From the NCBI RefSeq assembly GCF_026262505.1, contig NC_067206.1, forward strand, positions 8,584,117-8,605,953: a stretch of DNA of 21,837 nucleotides. The letters are read 5' to 3'. Positions 18,140-21,837 of this stretch are shown piece after piece. The translations under genes were made by a program, and so were the position numbers. Each line of letters starts with the position of its first letter. Within the stretch, counting starts at the first letter, position 1. The notes beneath the pieces are model-generated. The model made no database searches, had not been told where the DNA came from, and saw nothing but the letters and a program-made list of their open reading frames with translations. The DNA is from Trichomonas vaginalis G3. Its lineage: Eukaryota; Parabasalia; Trichomonadida; Trichomonadidae.

Positions 18140-18563
18140 GGTTTCTCAGGAGCCCTGAGGCTCCCTTTCGTAATGATTGGGAGCCTTGGGGCTCCTGAGA
18201 CGAAGAATGGCTTCGCCGAATCTTTGATCAGCAGAGGCCAAATGAAAAGGCCTCTACTGATGGATTCTCAGGAGCCCTGAGGCTCCCTTTCGTAATGATT
18301 GGGAGCCTTGGGGCTCCTGAGACGAAGAATGGCTTCGCCGAATCTTTGATCAGCAGAGGCCAAATGAAAAGGCCTCTGCTGATGGATTCTCAGGAGCCCT
18401 GAGGCTCCCTTTCGTAATGATTGGGAGCCTTGGGGCTCCTGAGACGAAGAATGGCTTCGCCGAATCTTTGATCAGCAGAGGCCAAATGAAAAGGCCTCTG
18501 CTGATGGATTCTCAGGAGCCCTGAGGCTCCCTTTCGTAATGATTGGGAGCCTTGGGGCTCCTG
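18140..18563. repeat. GC-rich 122-bp palindromic tandem array (copy 2)
   Basis: Same array as at 9357-9780, with the same copy number and the same variant (CTACTGATGG) in its first repeat. Copies start at 18140, 18262, 18384 and 18506. Confidence 0.93.
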
Positions 18564-18746
18564 CAGCAGAGTATCGCTCCGCTCCATTAATTTTTTTTAA
18601 AAAAAAGTGCCGTGTGGCAAATTTGTCCTGTTCCCTCTCCTAACACATAACTCCACAACTACCCAAGTACTATATTGCCACTCCTTCCCGCATTGCATTT
18701 GAGAAACATTAAAAGTGGCGACAAGTGCACTTGCCATGGCATATTG

Positions 18747-18865
18747 TTGCGCGTATATACTACTTCTAATGAAAGAAGCAGTATATACGCGCAATTCGAG
18801 TGAGATTGCAGCAGAAAGTCGAGAAGAGAGCCCTTTCTTAAGGTTAGGACTCCCTTCTCGACTTT
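18747..18865. repeat. Hairpin pair, copy 3
   Basis: Same two hairpins as at 1182-1300, unchanged: 18747-18794 and 18815-18865. Confidence 0.88.
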
Positions 18866-18884
18866 ATTATACAATGAAATATAA

Positions 18885-19115
18885 ATCATAGTATATTTTT
18901 GTCACTTTTCACATCGTATTACCCCGATAGAAACAAAACAAAACGACTTTCTTGATATATCAATAAATGGCACGGATAATTTATTGGATGCATTGGAAAA
19001 ATATTTTAATACATATCCTATTGAGCAAAATCGATTTCAAAAAGATGAAATATTAGAATGGCCCAAGTATTTAATCATACAATTAAACTTTCGTAAGACG
19101 AAATGGTGGAAGTGA
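18885..19115 (+). pseudogene. Fragment of a ubiquitin-specific protease, copy 3
   Basis: Identical to the fragment at 1320-1550, ending in the outer inverted repeat at 19093-19117. Confidence 0.6.
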
Positions 19116-19324
19116 AGTGATGTTGAAACCTTGATATTTCCTCGAAATTTCTACAAAACATATATTAGACATAAAGCATATATCTTATTTTATTAAGAAT
19201 GTTGAATAATAATATTATTAAATATTAAGCTTTAAAAAAGCTAATTAAATTCAAAAATGAATATATATTATTATTGGATAAATATTAATCAGAACAAATG
19301 ATTTTTTTATTAATGCTATGTAAT

Positions 19325-21714
19325 AAACAGAAATTCATCAAAAGTGACAGCTCTCAATTTTTGACATTTGTAAATTCTAAATTGAATGAGAAAAATGAAA
19401 TAACACTAAGCATAATACAATATTCTAGATTTAATTATAATTAGGAAAAAGTTAGTTTTGAGAGTACTTTTCATAGGCATATAGAATGAAATCTTCTGAA
19501 AAATAATATCACATAAACTCATATTATTTTCTAATATATAACTATTTTATATAAAAATCAAATTCAATGATCTTAAAAGCGAAGGATAAACCTCAAAATT
19601 TACGAATATAATGAGTGGGAATATAATGCTTATCTATCATAAAACCATATGAAATATCAATTTTTGCTTTACGCCTAATTTTTGACGACAATTAGCAAAA
19701 AATGTTAAATGTTAACACTCAGTCCATTTGAATATGAAAAATAAAATTGACTTTGATTAAATGTTTTTATTTATCATGCAATTCTTCTTGCGACCAAAGA
19801 TTTGAATAAAAGTTCAAAAAATAAGATAGCTTAAAAATAATATACGGTAGTGTTTACTAATAGATGAATAGTATATAAATTCTATTAAAATGGATTTGAT
19901 CCAAAAAATATATAAAATTTGATCATAAATAAAATCGTTTTAAATTACTTCTTCATTTAAATTATAACAATTATTTTTGATTTTTATTTATCATCCACAT
20001 TCAAATTTGAATCTTATCACAAAAGAAGGACCACTTTTATGACTACTGCCAAATCTATAAACAGAGAATGGCTATTTGAAGCTAAAAGAAGAATAGAAGA
20101 AGGTGAATATTACAAAAGTGTGGGAAAGGAAGTTGAATTGGAAAATGGTAAAATTAAATTGAATGTTGCCGAAAATACAATAAGAAGAGCATTTCAACTT
20201 CAAGAAATCGAATTACCAAAAGTTAGTCGCGGCAGAAAACCAAATCCACCAACATTTGAACAAAAACAATTAATTAATTCTTGTGTTTCACAATATAAAG
20301 GAGGAATTTCAAAAACTTATTTATTGATTAAAAGGTTTCAAAATATTGTTCAAAATCCCGATTGTGAGAAAGAAAAAGAAGAAATTGCAAAAGAATTTGA
20401 AAATATAGAAGATTTGACAAAAGATCAAATTTTTGACAATTTACAAAAAATAAAGCCTCATCAAGTGGAAAAATTTATGATGGAATCAGGTTTATCTTCA
20501 AAAAGAGATTACAAACCAGCAGATCCACCTACCAAATATCGTGCCATATCAAAGAATTTGATATGGCACTGCGATATTCATTACCTTCACGGTAATGTTT
20601 CTTTTCCATTCTTTGCCATATTGAATGATATGACACGTAAAGTTCTCAAAACTAAATTATTGAAAAACAAGTCTTCCAACTCAACAGCGAATATTTTAAG
20701 AAAACTTTTAGAGGAGTTTATCCCTTACTGCATCTGGACCGATAACGGCGGTGAAAACCGCGGTGAATTCGGCCAGGTTATGCAGGAAAACGGAATAGTT
20801 TGGAAGCACACCTTGCCGTATATGCCAAGACAGAACGGCAAGGTGGAGCGCCTGTGGCCAAGCTTAGAAAAGTTTTTGCCAGACGAGTTGGATGATATTC
20901 AACAAATCAAGGACTCAGTTCAGCAGTTCATTGAAAAATACAACAATACACCACATTTATCTCTCGATATTAATCCAAAATAGTAATTACACTCCTAACG
21001 AATTATTCGAAGTTTCAAAATTTTGGTACGAGCCAGAAATGCAAAAATGGGAGTTATATATCAAAGAGGAATGGGTTTTAGCAAAATTTGAATAATTACA
21101 TCATTTTAAATGACTTCTAAACAATTTTATTTATGATCAAATTTTATATATCTTTTTGGATCAAATCCATTTTAATAGAATTTATATACTATTCATCTAT
21201 TAGTAAACACTACCGTATATTATTTTTAAGCTATCTTATTTTTTGAAATTTTATTCAAATCTTTGGTCGCAAGAAGAATTGCATGATAAATAAAAACATT
21301 TAATCAAAGTCAATTTTATTTTTCATATTCAAATGGACTGAGTGTTAACATTTAACATTTTTTGCTAATTGTCGTCAAAAATTAGGCGTAAAGCAAAAAT
21401 TGATATTTCATATGGTTTTATGATAGATAAGCATTATATTCCCACTCATTATATTCGTAAATTTTGAGGTTTATCCTTCGCTTTTAAGATCATTGAATTT
21501 GATTTTTATATAAAATAGTTATATATTAGAAAATAATATGAGTTTATGTGATATTATTTTTCAGAAGATTTTGTGTTCTTCTTCAAAATTTTATTTTTTA
21601 TTAAAAAGAATCTTTACGAAATATACATTTACTTTAATTAATATTTTTATCAAAAGTTCCAAAAATTCAATATTATAGCTTTTCTGAGGTGTCACTTTTG
21701 ATGAATTTCTGTTT
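19325..21714 (+). mobile_element. Integrase transposon, copy 3 (broken)
   Basis: Same element, slightly shorter. Tips 19325-19349 and 21690-21714; inner inverted repeats 19489-19940 and 21119-21571. It carries a few small length differences from the other two copies, and its gene is broken by about one lesion. These may be real or due to thin read support near the end of the sequence. Confidence 0.7.
20039..21095 (+). pseudogene. DDE integrase, copy 3 (broken)
   Basis: Same gene as 2476-3537, broken by about one lesion. The D-D-E core region is still recognisable. Given the other small length differences nearby, a consensus error near the end of the sequence is as likely as real decay. Confidence 0.85.
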
Positions 21715-21837
21715 TCAACACTAGACAAAAACAATTATATTAGATGCACATGATTAACATCTCTTGGTCTGATGATGTTTTTCAATTAAAAGATTATTAT
21801 ATACAGTTGAATTTACAAAATTCTTAATTCATAATTG

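Larger units (their letters stand above)
9808..18590. repeat. Tandem unit copy 2 (8,783 bp)
   Basis: Complete second unit. It is one base longer than copy 1 because of an extra A at 16610-16615. All features of copy 1 recur at +8,782 before that point and +8,783 after it. Confidence 0.95.
18591..21837. repeat. Tandem unit copy 3, head only
   Basis: Corresponds to copy 1 from 1026 to about 4290. It differs from copies 1 and 2 by two one-base losses in A-runs of the left inner inverted repeat and a few other small length differences further right, one of which breaks the integrase gene. The window ends about 260 bp before the right member of the outermost inverted repeat. Confidence 0.92.

Noticed and set aside
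1-21837. tRNA or rRNA genes
   Set aside because: I saw no cloverleaf with TTC-type arm or conserved rRNA core; the GC-rich hairpins do not fit either.

Overview
The window is a head-to-tail tandem array of one unit of about 8,782 bp. It holds the noisy tail of one copy (1-1025), two full copies (1026-9807 and 9808-18590) and the head of another (18591-21837). The two full copies appear to differ by one base in a run of A. Most of the DNA is very AT-rich and eukaryotic in style: protist-like host gene fragments, eukaryotic transposase fossils, no ribosome-binding sites and no operons. A trichomonad (Trichomonas or Tritrichomonas) is my best guess, from the feel of the proteins and a possible TCAYW initiator just before the integrase ATG. 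This rests on recognition, not on a search.

Layout of one unit, in copy 1 coordinates: (a) 1026-1300, a T8A8 palindrome and a run of short palindromes and two long hairpins; (b) 1320-1550, a fragment of a ubiquitin-specific protease (C19/USP) that ends at an inverted repeat; (c) 1528-4576, three roughly concentric pairs of inverted repeats around one intact DDE integrase gene (2476-3537); (d) 4577-5295, AT-rich with no gene seen; (e) 5296-6622, a decayed pogo/Tigger-type (DDE_1) transposase; (f) 6623-7550, mostly AT-rich, with a weak reverse-strand reading frame and a 41-bp direct repeat; (g) 7551-8100, a reverse-strand fossil of a second, different integrase with a short inverted-repeat insertion; (h) 8101-8626, AT-rich; (i) 8627-8974, a reverse-strand C-terminal-like fragment of an alpha-helical (ARM/HEAT-like) protein; (j) 9086-9355, four hairpins, the last nearly perfect; (k) 9357-9780, a GC-rich array of a 122-bp palindromic repeat.

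The only gene that looks functional is the integrase, whole in copies 1 and 2 and broken in copy 3. The rest is a mosaic of dead transposons and host gene pieces around a dense palindromic block (about 9086-10082), which is the strongest candidate for a structural or replicative element. The whole could be a chromosomal macrosatellite or an 8.78-kb circle unrolled by the assembler; the sequence alone cannot decide. The first 600 bp look like a degraded or error-rich version of sequence that is clean elsewhere, so the window edge is probably poor consensus.
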